DNA from: an uncultured Erysipelotrichaceae bacterium
GTDB lineage: Bacteria; Bacillota_I; Bacilli_A; RF39; UBA660
Direction of reading: 5' to 3'
DNA length: 64,000 nucleotides
Assembly (NCBI GenBank): GCA_902761685.1
Contig: CACWLI010000002.1
Coordinates: forward strand, 62,001 to 126,000
Part shown: positions 16,332 through 25,223 of the stretch, piece after piece
How positions within the stretch are numbered: position 1 is the stretch's first letter
Layout of the letters: every line of letters starts with the position of its first letter
The notes under the pieces: generated by a model
Databases searched by the model: none
Seen by the model: the letters and a program-made list of their open reading frames with translations, nothing else
Told to the model about the DNA's origin: nothing
Translations under genes and position numbers: made by a program

Positions 16332-17192
16332 TATTTCAATAAATTTTTTGGTAGTAAAACTTGGATATATTTCATTTTTAATGGCTATACCAAGTTTTCT
16401 TTTTGGTATTTTTTTATTTGTATCAATTTCAAATAGTGTTTTATTTAATTTATCTGTTACAAATTCTTTTGTAATAATACCAACTCCAAAATTATTTTCT
16501 ATAAGTTTTGTTACTAAATTGTGGCTTACTACTTCCATTTTAGGAGTACACTCTAAATTATTTGAATTTAAAAAATTATTAAAGTTTTTCCTTGTTTGAG
16601 AAGGATATTTTTGAATGATAATATCTTCTTTTAATATATCAGAAATTCTATTACTTTTAATTTTATAGTTATTACCATGAACAAATATATCATTTAATTC
16701 ATTTAATTCAGTTATTTTTAAATCTTTATAATTATTATCTATGTAAGAAAATATTACAATATCTAAGTTCCCATTTCTTAAATCTTTAATTAAATTATCT
16801 GTTAAGTCATTTTGTATATTTATTTGAACATTAGGAAAACTACTATGAAATTGTTTTAAATATTTTAATAAATAATTTTCTGATATTACTGTAGTTGCTC
16901 CAATGTTGATTGAACCTGATTCTAGGTTTTTTAAAGATGAAAATTTATTAGTACCATTAATAAAGTATTCTATTCCATCTTTGATGTAATTATATAATTC
17001 ATTTCCTTCATTTGTTAAAGTAACTCCTTTTGGTGTTCTAATAAATAGTTTTCCACCTAATTGATACTCTAATGATTGAATTGATTGACTAACTGCAGGT
17101 TGACTTATCATTAAATTTTCTGCACCTTTAGAAATTGATTTTTCTTTTGCTACTTCATAAAAAACTTTATATAATTCAAAATTTATATTCAT
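16308..17192 (-). CDS. LysR-family transcriptional regulator (first copy)
   Basis: A 294-residue regulator. The winged helix is at residues ~1-60, with ISKGAENLMISQPAVSQSIQ as helix-turn-helix and LGGKLFIRTPKGVTLT as wing; the rest is the periplasmic-binding-protein-like effector domain. ATG 17192 has GGAGG just upstream; an in-frame ATG at 17216 lacks one. It is clearly related to the second LysR at 48452-49345, sharing FELY-VFY at the start and the same HTH pattern. Palindromes upstream of both suggest autoregulation and control of the divergent gene at 17279. The effector is unknown. Confidence 0.88.
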   Translation of the reverse strand: MNINFELYKVFYEVAKEKSISKGAENLMISQPAVSQSIQSLEYQLGGKLFIRTPKGVTLTNEGNELYNYIKDGIEYFINGTNKFSSLKNLESGSINIGATTVISENYLLKYLKQFHSSFPNVQINIQNDLTDNLIKDLRNGNLDIVIFSYIDNNYKDLKITELNELNDIFVHGNNYKIKSNRISDILKEDIIIQKYPSQTRKNFNNFLNSNNLECTPKMEVVSHNLVTKLIENNFGVGIITKEFVTDKLNKTLFEIDTNKKIPKRKLGIAIKNEIYPSFTTKKFIEILMNKMSN

Positions 17193-17202
17193 ATAACCTC
17201 CA

Positions 17203-17219
17203 CTTATATAAAACATAAG
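17203..17219. promoter_or_regulatory. Probable LysR operator, distal half
   Basis: CTTAT-N7-ATAAG palindrome directly upstream of the LysR ribosome binding site. It fits the interrupted dyad typical of LysR autoregulation. Confidence 0.5.
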
Positions 17220-17245
17220 TAATATATATTTTTATTATATCTATT

Positions 17246-17266
17246 TTACTTATATAATACAAGTAA
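17246..17266. promoter_or_regulatory. Probable LysR operator overlapping a -10 box
   Basis: TTACTT-N9-AAGTAA dyad that contains TATAATACAAGT (17253-17264). The same 12-mer occurs upstream of the second LysR gene at 49407-49418. TATAAT could be the -10 of the divergent gene at 17279. Confidence 0.5.
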
Positions 17267-17278
17267 AGAGGTGATGAT

Positions 17279-17749
17279 ATGTATGAAAATGAAATAAATA
17301 GAATAATGGAATTAAAAAAAGAAATATCAATAAAAAGTGAGAAAGTTGTAATGATTAATCATTTTCTTAGAACATACTCAAGTTCTTTTACAAGCGAAGA
17401 GAGTATTAAGGCTTTAGATAGAATTGAAAAGTTTATGGAAGAAATGATAAATAAAAGAGTTAACGATGAAGAGGATATACAAAAGATATCTAAAATGATT
17501 GATTGTGAACATGAGATTTTATTAAGAATGGTTTTAGAATATGAGTGCCCAATTTGTAAGAGAAAATTTAATAAATTACCTTCTTCTAAATATGTTATTC
17601 ATTACTATTATGATTATGATAAGGATGAAGAAGAAATAAATAATATTATTTTTAACTCATCAAAGAGTGATGTGTGTGAAGAATTACTTGATTATTTTAG
17701 CCATAAGCAATCAAATAGCAATATAGAAATAATGAGGTTAAAAAAATGA
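17279..17749 (+). CDS. Unknown protein with CPIC motif
   Basis: A 156-residue soluble protein. Residues 1-90 are helical and charged, probably coiled coil. CPICKRKF (about 105-112) looks like half of a zinc ribbon; one later Cys lies in VCEELL. The stop overlaps the next gene's start by 4 nt (ATGA), and that gene also has a Cys/His cluster. It is divergent from the LysR gene and so a candidate target. Ribosome binding site GAGGTGAT. No family recognised. Confidence 0.6.
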   Translation: MYENEINRIMELKKEISIKSEKVVMINHFLRTYSSSFTSEESIKALDRIEKFMEEMINKRVNDEEDIQKISKMIDCEHEILLRMVLEYECPICKRKFNKLPSSKYVIHYYYDYDKDEEEINNIIFNSSKSDVCEELLDYFSHKQSNSNIEIMRLKK

Positions 17750-18891
17750 AAAGAGAAGAATTAAAAAAGATTATTGAATATAAACTATTTAGAATGAAAT
17801 CGTCTGGAAGTAGACTTATTAATTTAACAAGAAAATTTGAAAATCATGAAGAAGTTATAATAGATGAAAGCGAATGGTTTCCTAAGATAGAAGAACTTAA
17901 TAGTGAATTTGAAATATTAAAAAAAGAAGTAAAGGATTATTTAAAAACTGATTATGATAGTGAAGAGTTTTTTAAATCATATAAATGTAGTCATCCAGTT
18001 AGGATTGATGACATTGATTTTAGAACAAATAGAAAATATCAAACATGTGTCTTATGTGGGTATAATTTATTTTATAAGGATTATAAACATGAAAAAAACA
18101 ATATAGCTGTATTTACTGGAAAAGAAATTACAGATTATTATGAGGGAGAATATATAATAAGATATACAGATTATAAAATATTAAATATTCTATTAGGAAT
18201 ATGTAATATAAGTACTACAGAAGAAATAGATATAACAAAGGAAATAAAAAAGCTTAAGTTAGATTATTGTGATATTGTTAGAAATAAAAATAAAAAATAT
18301 ATATTATTTGTACTTGGTAGTAATAGATTTAAAATTGATGATTATTTATATTTTAGTAGTGATAATAATATATATTATAAATCTTTAATTAATAAGTTTA
18401 GGGAGTTATTTAATGTACATATTACAATAATTGGAAGAAAAGAAGATTTAGAAGAATACAAAAAAGAAGATGATTCAATAGAATTATTATCATATGAAAC
18501 TATTGAAGAATTAGAAAATTTGTTAACATGGGATAGAGATAAATATGATCTAGTTATTGATATGAGCAGTTTATTTAATATTAAAGTAGAAGAAGGAAAA
18601 ATAAAACCTGAAAGATATAAAATTAATTATGGAAAGTTTATACCTAGTGCTAAGATTATTAAAATAAATGATTTATCAAAAGAAAATAGAAATAGAATAA
18701 TGGAATATTTAAAAGAAAATGAAAGTGAACTGGCTTATAATAGATGTATTAATAGTTGGTTTGATTTTTATAGATATGAAGAAAGTTTAGATAATTTTGA
18801 TCCAGATAATCCTTCAAATGAAAATTGTAAACTAAAGGGATATTTGGAATCTAGTTTGTTTGATGAAACAAAGAAATTACTATTAAAATAA
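17746..18891 (+). CDS. Unknown protein with Cys/His cluster
   Basis: A 381-residue soluble protein. The N-terminal 75 residues are helical. KCSHPVRIDDIDF followed by YQTCVLCGYNLFY (about 83-109) gives a C-x-H plus C-x2-C cluster that could bind zinc. The middle part contains two beta-alpha-like strands, YILFVLGSNRFKI (about 184-196) and YDLVIDMSSLFNI (about 266-278), suggesting a Rossmann-like or TIR-like alpha/beta domain. It is co-translated with the CPIC protein upstream and followed 26 nt later by an RluA-type gene. No family recognised. Confidence 0.55.
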   Translation: MKREELKKIIEYKLFRMKSSGSRLINLTRKFENHEEVIIDESEWFPKIEELNSEFEILKKEVKDYLKTDYDSEEFFKSYKCSHPVRIDDIDFRTNRKYQTCVLCGYNLFYKDYKHEKNNIAVFTGKEITDYYEGEYIIRYTDYKILNILLGICNISTTEEIDITKEIKKLKLDYCDIVRNKNKKYILFVLGSNRFKIDDYLYFSSDNNIYYKSLINKFRELFNVHITIIGRKEDLEEYKKEDDSIELLSYETIEELENLLTWDRDKYDLVIDMSSLFNIKVEEGKIKPERYKINYGKFIPSAKIIKINDLSKENRNRIMEYLKENESELAYNRCINSWFDFYRYEESLDNFDPDNPSNENCKLKGYLESSLFDETKKLLLK

Positions 18892-18916
18892 TATTTATTG
18901 TGATAAAATTTATTTT

Positions 18917-19567
18917 ATGAAGAAAGAGAAGTTAAAAATATATTATGAGGATAAACACTTATTAATTGTTTATAAAAAGAGTGGGTTACCAACTATAAAA
19001 AGTAACAATTATAAGAATAGTTTATATGAAGAAGTTTTTGATTATTTGCATAAAAAAAATCAGAGAGTCTTTATTGTACATAGATTAGATGCAGATACTA
19101 GTGGTTTAGTTTTATTTGCAAAAGATGAAAGAGTTAAGGAAAATCTTCAATTAAATTGGGATAGTGTTATTCGTGAATATATTACAATTGTTCATGGAGA
19201 AACTAAAGAAAGTGACATAATTAAGTCATACTTAAAAGAAACTAAAACTTTGTATACTTATTCTACTAATGATAGTAAGAATGGAAAGTATGCAGAAACT
19301 TTTTATGAAAGAATTAAATGTAATAAACAGTATTCTTTATTAAAAGTTAATATTAAGACTGGTAGAAAAAATCAAATAAGAGTACATATGAAAGATAATA
19401 ATACTCCAATACTTGGTGATAGAAAATATGGCATTAAAGATGGATATAGAAATATGATGCTTCTTGCTAGTAGATTGTTTTTTGTTCATCCAATAACTAG
19501 AGAAAGAATAAATATTGATTTAGGGATTCCAAATGAATATTTAAAGGTTTTTGAAAATGGAAAATAA
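18917..19567 (+). CDS. RluA-family RNA pseudouridine synthase
   Basis: A 216-residue catalytic-domain-only enzyme. HRLDADTSGLVLFAK carries the catalytic Asp58 (motif HRLD, 55-58), GRKNQIRVHM is the conserved RNA-binding block, and GDRKYG follows it. It converts uridine to pseudouridine in rRNA or tRNA; without an S4 domain the target cannot be named. TGATAAAAT (18901-18909) is a possible -10 but leaves almost no leader, so read-through from the upstream unit is as likely. Its end overlaps the next gene by 11 nt. Confidence 0.88.
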   Translation: MKKEKLKIYYEDKHLLIVYKKSGLPTIKSNNYKNSLYEEVFDYLHKKNQRVFIVHRLDADTSGLVLFAKDERVKENLQLNWDSVIREYITIVHGETKESDIIKSYLKETKTLYTYSTNDSKNGKYAETFYERIKCNKQYSLLKVNIKTGRKNQIRVHMKDNNTPILGDRKYGIKDGYRNMMLLASRLFFVHPITRERINIDLGIPNEYLKVFENGK

Positions 19568-20084
19568 AAAAATATATGTTGTATTAACACAAACATATTC
19601 TGGTTTGGCAAGAACAATTAAGTACTTTACAAAAGATACATATTCTCATGCATCAATTTCTTTTGATAAAGTGTGTAATGAGATGTATTCTTTTGGTAGA
19701 AAATTTAAATATTTTCCATTATATGGGATTTTTTTAAAAGAGGATTTGAATAAAGGATTATTTCAAAATAAAAAGTCATTAATAGCAATATATGAAATAG
19801 AAGTAACTCCTAAGCAATTTGAAAAAGCAAAAAGAAAAGTTAAACAAATTAAAAAAACAAATAAAGGATACAATATAATGGGTTTATTACTTGCAAAATT
19901 TAAAGTGAAATTGCATAGAAATAAATATTATTGTTCTGAATTCGTTTATGAAGTTTTAAGTAGTGATGGAGTAGATATATTAGATAAAAATGTTGTATTA
20001 TTTAGACCAGAAGAATTAATAGAACATTCAGAATTTAATAAAGTATATGAAGGGAAGATTAGAGAGTATATTAATACAATCTAA
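19557..20084 (+). CDS. YiiX-like permuted papain-fold protein
   Basis: A 175-residue protein resembling the YiiX/C92 branch of NlpC/P60-type hydrolases. SHASISFD supplies the His (about residue 33) and YYCSEFVYEVL the Cys (about 122), in the permuted His-then-Cys order of this group; these enzymes cut amide or thioester-like bonds in lipids or peptides. No signal peptide is present. ATG 19557 is chosen over TTG 19551 by start codon and spacing from AAAGG. It overlaps the RluA-type gene. Confidence 0.7.
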   Translation: MENKKIYVVLTQTYSGLARTIKYFTKDTYSHASISFDKVCNEMYSFGRKFKYFPLYGIFLKEDLNKGLFQNKKSLIAIYEIEVTPKQFEKAKRKVKQIKKTNKGYNIMGLLLAKFKVKLHRNKYYCSEFVYEVLSSDGVDILDKNVVLFRPEELIEHSEFNKVYEGKIREYINTI

Positions 20085-20135
20085 CTTCTTTTTTTAATTT
20101 ATCAATGAACAATTATAATATTTATTGAAATAAAA

Positions 20136-20180
20136 AATTGTTATAATTATAAAAATAATCTTTTTAAAATTATAACAATT
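20136..20180. terminator. Long inverted repeat between convergent genes
   Basis: AATTGTTATAATT (20136-20148) and AATTATAACAATT (20168-20180) are perfect 13-nt arms around a 19-nt loop. There is little G+C in the stem and no clean T-run, so it is a weaker terminator candidate for the genes at 20084 (+) and 20196 (-). Confidence 0.45.
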
Positions 20181-20195
20181 ATAATGTTAGTAATT

Positions 20196-22229
20196 TTAGT
20201 CACTAGACTTTGCATATTTTTTTGGTTCATAACCTTTAACAAATAAATATGAAGGTCCACTAGATGATCTAAGTGGTGGGTTAGTACCATATGCAACTCT
20301 TACAGATACTACACTACTTGGTTTTTTAAATCTTGAGTTAGGTTCCATTACTTTATTTACAACTTCTTTTTGTAATTTTACTCTTTCACTCCATGCATGA
20401 GAAGAAGTATTATATGTTTTCTTTGTTAATTCATCATACCCATACCATATAGCTACTGAATAATCTGGACTAAATGTTACTGTCCATGCATCTTGAATTA
20501 CTTTAGAACTTAGTCCCATTTTCTTAAGCAATTTACTATCATAACTACTTGTACCAGTTTTGGTTGCTAAGTCAGTTCCTTTAACTTTTACTGATGAACT
20601 TGTAACTTTCTTTAACATCGAAGCTATCATGTAGGCTGTTGAATCTTTCATAACTCTTTTTCTTTCAAAGTTGAATTCTTCTACAATATCTTCGCCACTT
20701 GTTTTATATATTATTTTTGTTATTGAATGTGGTTCTTCAAAGTATCCACCATTTCCAAACGCTTGATAAGCACCAGCTAATTGTACAGGTGAAACTCCTG
20801 TAAATCCACCAATTGAGTGTGCTTCATTAATATATTTTGAATTTCCCATATATTCTGGAGTAATTCCTAATGATGTTACAAACCTATTAATTTTAGAATT
20901 ACTAATTGATTGAAATGCTTGCAATGCGCATGTGTTTCTTGATCTAACTAAACATTGTTCAAGAGTTAAGAAACCTTGGTATCTATTATCCACATTATGC
21001 ATAACTCCACCATTTGTATATCTTACAGCTTTATCTATGAATGGAGTATATGTTGACCAGTTTTTGTATTCTATTCCAGGTCCATAATCAAATAATGGTT
21101 TTGCAGTACTTCCGGGATGTCTTTTAATTTGAGTTGCATAATTTAATGACATTTCAGTTGTTTTATTTCTTCCAGCACCAACTGCGATTATAGCACCATT
21201 ACTATTATCAATCATTCCTATTCCTACTTGTACTTTTCCATCTTTGAATTTATGTGTATTATAGAAGTTATTTATAGCATCTTGCTTACTTCTAACCATT
21301 GTTGAATAAATATCCATTGAAACTTCATATGGATTATTACCTGTTCTATCAATTACTTCTTGTACAACTGTATCTATAAATCCTTGGTATTTATTTACTG
21401 TTTTAACTTGTGGTTTAACTATATCTTTAATATGTTTTGCTTTAGCGCTTTCTGCTTGACTTTCTGTAATATAACCATGTCTTAACATTAAATCTATTAC
21501 TTCATTTTTTCTTGCATTTGTTTTATCAGGATTTATATATGGATCATATTCACCTGGTGCTTGAAATAGACCGGCTATCATAGCAGCTTCAACTAAATTT
21601 AATTCACTAACATCTTTATTAAAATATGTTTTTGATGCAACTTGAACGCCATAACTACTTCCACCTAAATATGGTTCATTAACATAAAATTCTAATATTT
21701 CTTTTTTTGAATAATCTTTTTCTATTTTAAAAATTGATAAATATATATCAGTAAATTTTCTAACGATTCCTTCAACCCCTTCTGCTTCAGTACTTGTAAA
21801 AGTATTTTTTGATACTTGCATAGTTAATGTTGAAGCTCCGCCAGCATTACTTCCAGAAAAATATCCATAACTTGCTTTTAAAAATCTCGGTAAATCAAAT
21901 CCATGGTGTTCAAAGAATCTTGAATCTTCTGTTGCAATTATAGCATCTATTAGTATTTGTGGTAATTCATCATATTCAACAATTTGTCTTTTTTCCATTC
22001 CAATTGTTGCAATTAAATCACCCTTTGAATCATATATATTTGATGATTCTTGTTTGTATAAAAGATCTGTATTAAACTCTGGAGCATTTAGATAAATGAA
22101 TACACAAAATCCAAAAAATAAGACTACTAAAAAAATCATAATAATTACTACTATGGTAAAAAGCTTACTAAATACATGCTTTTGCTTTTTTTGTTTTATT
22201 GCTTTTGCTTTTTTCTTTTTGTCTTTCAT
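20196..22229 (-). CDS. Class A penicillin-binding protein (PBP1A type)
   Basis: A 677-residue bifunctional peptidoglycan synthase. A Lys-rich tail and one membrane helix (about 22-46) lead into the GT51 glycosyltransferase domain: EDSRFFEHHG with catalytic Glu101 and TLTMQVSKNTF (134-144). The transpeptidase domain has STAK (374-377), SRN (430-432) and KTGTS (557-561), all three active-site motifs. It polymerises lipid II and cross-links stem peptides outside the membrane. GGGGGAG is a strong ribosome binding site. The C-terminus is short, ending soon after the transpeptidase domain. Confidence 0.93.
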   Translation of the reverse strand: MKDKKKKAKAIKQKKQKHVFSKLFTIVVIIMIFLVVLFFGFCVFIYLNAPEFNTDLLYKQESSNIYDSKGDLIATIGMEKRQIVEYDELPQILIDAIIATEDSRFFEHHGFDLPRFLKASYGYFSGSNAGGASTLTMQVSKNTFTSTEAEGVEGIVRKFTDIYLSIFKIEKDYSKKEILEFYVNEPYLGGSSYGVQVASKTYFNKDVSELNLVEAAMIAGLFQAPGEYDPYINPDKTNARKNEVIDLMLRHGYITESQAESAKAKHIKDIVKPQVKTVNKYQGFIDTVVQEVIDRTGNNPYEVSMDIYSTMVRSKQDAINNFYNTHKFKDGKVQVGIGMIDNSNGAIIAVGAGRNKTTEMSLNYATQIKRHPGSTAKPLFDYGPGIEYKNWSTYTPFIDKAVRYTNGGVMHNVDNRYQGFLTLEQCLVRSRNTCALQAFQSISNSKINRFVTSLGITPEYMGNSKYINEAHSIGGFTGVSPVQLAGAYQAFGNGGYFEEPHSITKIIYKTSGEDIVEEFNFERKRVMKDSTAYMIASMLKKVTSSSVKVKGTDLATKTGTSSYDSKLLKKMGLSSKVIQDAWTVTFSPDYSVAIWYGYDELTKKTYNTSSHAWSERVKLQKEVVNKVMEPNSRFKKPSSVVSVRVAYGTNPPLRSSSGPSYLFVKGYEPKKYAKSSD

Positions 22230-22325
22230 TATGCTCCCCCAATTAGATAGTATAACACAATATTATTATTAACTGGTACAAAAAAAATATACTTTTTTAA
22301 AAAAATTTACTTATAGTTTTTTAAA

Positions 22326-22334
22326 TGATATAAT
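22326..22334 (+). promoter_or_regulatory. Extended -10 promoter element
   Basis: TGATATAAT, 23 nt before the ATG of the lipid kinase gene, with AAGGGAG as ribosome binding site between them. Confidence 0.5.
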
Positions 22335-22357
22335 AGGAAAGAAAAAGGGAGATTAAT

Positions 22358-23299
22358 ATGAAAAAATGTGTTGTTATATATAATCCTAATAGTGGAAGGT
22401 TAACTAATAGAGCTGATATTAGAAAAATCTACAAAGTATTAGAGAATTATGGATATGATACAGAGATAAAGTATACAGAATATAGAGGACACGCTAAGGA
22501 AATTGTTTCTAAATTAAAAAATGTTGATTTATTATTATGTGCAGGTGGAGATGGAACATTAAATGAAGTTATTTCTGGTAATATAGAAAGAAAGAATCCA
22601 ATATTATTAGGACATTTACCACTTGGTAGTGTTAATGATGTTGCTCATATGTATGGTATGACTAACAACACTATCAGAAATATTATTATGCTTCTAAATG
22701 GAACTAAAAAGAATATTGATGTATGTTTGATTAATAATAATCCATTTGTATATGTTGCATGTATGGGTGCATTTGTTGATATATCATATGCTACACCTAG
22801 AAAATTAAAAGAAAAATATGGAAAATTGGCATATGTTATGTATGGGATTAAACAATTAAAACAAAATATGCAGTTTCACAATGTTAAATACACTGTTGAT
22901 GGTGAAACATATGAAGGAAAATATTCTTTTATATTTATTACTAATAGTAATAGGGTTGGTGGAATGAATATAAAAGGTATTTATGATGATGTTAAATTAG
23001 ATGATAATAAATTTGAAGTGTTATTATGTAATATTAAAAATAAATGGGATATTTTGAAAGCTGTTCATTATTTAAAAAGAAGAGAATTAAATGATATACC
23101 AGCCTTTACTTATTTTAAAACCAATCATATTAAATTAGAGTTTGATGAAGTTCCTCCATCATGGTGTATTGATGGTGATGAGTTAACACATGATTCAAAA
23201 ACATTTGAAATATCTATTAATAAAGATAATGATATGTTGTTACCTTCAAAAAATATTGATGAGTTATTTGAACATTATGATGATGATTCTCTTGATTAA
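22358..23299 (+). CDS. Diacylglycerol/lipid kinase family protein
   Basis: A 313-residue member of the DagK/YegS family. NPNSGR near the start and GGDGTLNEVISG (about 62-73) form the ATP site; PLGSVNDVAH (about 89-98) replaces the common GTANDFAR and GTxND-type block. WCIDGDEL near residue 270 is the conserved C-terminal strand. The family phosphorylates diacylglycerol, sphingoid bases or undecaprenol. In Gram-positives it recycles diacylglycerol released by LtaS, which fits the LtaS-like gene at the window start. The substituted nucleotide loop leaves substrate open. Confidence 0.82.
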   Translation: MKKCVVIYNPNSGRLTNRADIRKIYKVLENYGYDTEIKYTEYRGHAKEIVSKLKNVDLLLCAGGDGTLNEVISGNIERKNPILLGHLPLGSVNDVAHMYGMTNNTIRNIIMLLNGTKKNIDVCLINNNPFVYVACMGAFVDISYATPRKLKEKYGKLAYVMYGIKQLKQNMQFHNVKYTVDGETYEGKYSFIFITNSNRVGGMNIKGIYDDVKLDDNKFEVLLCNIKNKWDILKAVHYLKRRELNDIPAFTYFKTNHIKLEFDEVPPSWCIDGDELTHDSKTFEISINKDNDMLLPSKNIDELFEHYDDDSLD

Positions 23300-23316
23300 A
23301 AAGAGAATTTTTTTTA
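23286..23316 (+). terminator. Rho-independent terminator
   Basis: ATTCTCTT (23286-23293) pairs with AAGAGAAT (23301-23308), followed by eight T. The stop codon of the lipid kinase lies in the loop. Confidence 0.7.
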
Positions 23317-23344
23317 TAATTAAATCTAGAATAGGAAGGGTAAT

Positions 23345-24307
23345 ATGGAAATCGTTAAAGTATTATTATTGTTACTTATTGGTTTTGTGGTTTTAGTAAA
23401 AAGCTCTGATATATTTGTAGATGCAATTAGTTCAATAGCTAATAATTTTAAAATGTCTAAAATGATGATTGCATTAACTATTGCTGCTTTTGGAACATGT
23501 GCTCCAGAACTTGCTATATCTTTTAATAGTATTTCTTCTGGAAGTGGTGATATTGCTCTTGCTAATGTAATTGGAAGTAATGTAGTTAATATATTACTTG
23601 TTATAGGTTTAGCAGCTACAATATCTCCAATTAAAGTTAAAAATGAAGTAACAAAAAAAGAATTACCAATTTTATTGGTTGTAACATCATTTTTTGTTTT
23701 ATCAATAATGTCTCATTATTTATTTAATGATGGAACTGAATTTATATTAAATAGACAAGATGGATTATTATTTATATTTTTCTTTGCAATGTTTATCTTC
23801 TATATAATATCTGTTGTAAAATCAAAGCAAGGAATATTTGATAAAGAAAAGCCTAAATTTAGTATGGCAAAATCAATAATATTAACTATAATATGTTGTG
23901 TAACTATTATATTTTCTAGTGACTTGGTTGTAATTAATGCTAAAGAACTTGCTAATATATTAAATGTTAGTACTAAGTTAATAACTATGACTGTAGTTGT
24001 AATTGGAACATCTCTTCCTGAAATGACTATGACTGTAGTAGCTGCTAAAAAAGGAGAATTTGATATAGCTTTAGGAAATATAATTGGTACAAATATATTT
24101 AATATTGGTGTAGTTCTTGGACTTCCTTTATTAATATATGGTGGATTTACTTCAACAAGTTTTAACATGATAGATATAGTATTTGTTCACATTGCTGCAT
24201 TTGTATTATATATATTTGCTAAAAATGATAGAGTACTATCTAAAATAGAAGGAGCTATCATGATAGTGTTGTTTATAATCTATTATTCTTATATATTCAT
24301 ATCATAA
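23345..24307 (+). CDS. Na+/Ca2+ exchanger family protein (YrbG-like)
   Basis: A 320-residue membrane protein with about ten helices in two homologous halves. GTCAPELAISF (about 56-66) and GTSLPEMTMTV (about 222-232) are the alpha-1 and alpha-2 repeats whose acidic residues bind the cation. ANVIGSNVVNILLVIGL and GNIIGTNIFNIGVVLGL are their second helices. It exchanges Ca2+ for Na+ or H+. GGAAGGG precedes the ATG. It is a single-gene unit. Confidence 0.9.
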   Translation: MEIVKVLLLLLIGFVVLVKSSDIFVDAISSIANNFKMSKMMIALTIAAFGTCAPELAISFNSISSGSGDIALANVIGSNVVNILLVIGLAATISPIKVKNEVTKKELPILLVVTSFFVLSIMSHYLFNDGTEFILNRQDGLLFIFFFAMFIFYIISVVKSKQGIFDKEKPKFSMAKSIILTIICCVTIIFSSDLVVINAKELANILNVSTKLITMTVVVIGTSLPEMTMTVVAAKKGEFDIALGNIIGTNIFNIGVVLGLPLLIYGGFTSTSFNMIDIVFVHIAAFVLYIFAKNDRVLSKIEGAIMIVLFIIYYSYIFIS

Positions 24308-24342
24308 TATTAAATATTTGCAATATTTAATATTTTTTTTTA
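24306..24342 (+). terminator. Rho-independent terminator
   Basis: Perfect 13-bp stem AATATTAAATATT (24306-24318) / AATATTTAATATT (24322-24334), TGC loop, followed by a T run. Confidence 0.75.
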
Positions 24343-24368
24343 TAATTGAATATGTGAGGTAGAAAATT

Positions 24369-25223
24369 ATGAGAAAAAAATTTGGAACAAGAGTTAAAGA
24401 CGTACCTGGAATGATGCAATTAAATTGTGATATTAGACCAACTAGACAAGAGAGTTATTTATTTGCAAATCAAAAGTATGATGTAACTGAATTATTAAAA
24501 TATTTAGATAAAAAGAAAAAGAGTGGAGAACATATTACATTTTTTCATGCATTTTTAACTGCACTAGGAAAAGTATTTTATAATCGTCCAGTATTAAATA
24601 GATTTGTTAAAAATAGACGTATATATATTCATCCGGATGTTTCTTTTGCATTTGTAGCAAAAGTGGCATTTGATGATAAATCAGAAGAAATGATGATTCA
24701 ATGTGTTATTGATCCAAAAGATAATATACATACAATTAACAAAAAGGTATCAGAAAAAGTTAATAAAGTAAGAAAAGATGCTGAACATGTAGATAAAAAA
24801 GGCGCTAATAGTGCAATGGATGTTCTAGCAAAATTACCTAACATTGTAAGAGTTCCAGTAGTGGGATTCTTCAAATGGTTAGATAAAATAGGATATTTGC
24901 CTGACTTTTTAGCGGATGATAATATTTATTATAGTAGTTTAATTCTTTCAAATTTGGGTTCATTTAAATTTGGTGCTATTCATCATAATATAAATGAATT
25001 TGGTATTTCAAGTGGACTTGCTACGCTTGGGGAAATCAGGGATGAAGAAGTATTAGTAAATGGAAAGAAACAAGTAAGAAAAATATTTGAGCTTGGTGCT
25101 AACTATGATGAAAGAGCAACAGATGGTTTTTATTTGATTAAATCATTACAAATGCTTCAATATGTATTTGATCACCCTGAAATGTTAGAGGATAATGCTG
25201 ATGAAAAAATTGAAATTAAATAA
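24369..25223 (+). CDS. E2-like acyltransferase domain protein with altered active site
   Basis: A 284-residue protein resembling the catalytic domain of 2-oxoacid dehydrogenase E2 or chloramphenicol acetyltransferase. The FFHAFLTALGKV helix, the SLILSNLGSFKFG strand and the C-terminal ANYDERATDGF block fit that fold. There is no lipoyl or subunit-binding domain. In true E2 the last block is DHRxxDG with catalytic His; here Glu replaces it (DERATDG, about 246-252), so normal acyl transfer is doubtful. Its end overlaps the start of an AMP-forming acyl ligase, so it probably works on acyl groups with that enzyme. Confidence 0.75.
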   Translation: MRKKFGTRVKDVPGMMQLNCDIRPTRQESYLFANQKYDVTELLKYLDKKKKSGEHITFFHAFLTALGKVFYNRPVLNRFVKNRRIYIHPDVSFAFVAKVAFDDKSEEMMIQCVIDPKDNIHTINKKVSEKVNKVRKDAEHVDKKGANSAMDVLAKLPNIVRVPVVGFFKWLDKIGYLPDFLADDNIYYSSLILSNLGSFKFGAIHHNINEFGISSGLATLGEIRDEEVLVNGKKQVRKIFELGANYDERATDGFYLIKSLQMLQYVFDHPEMLEDNADEKIEIK

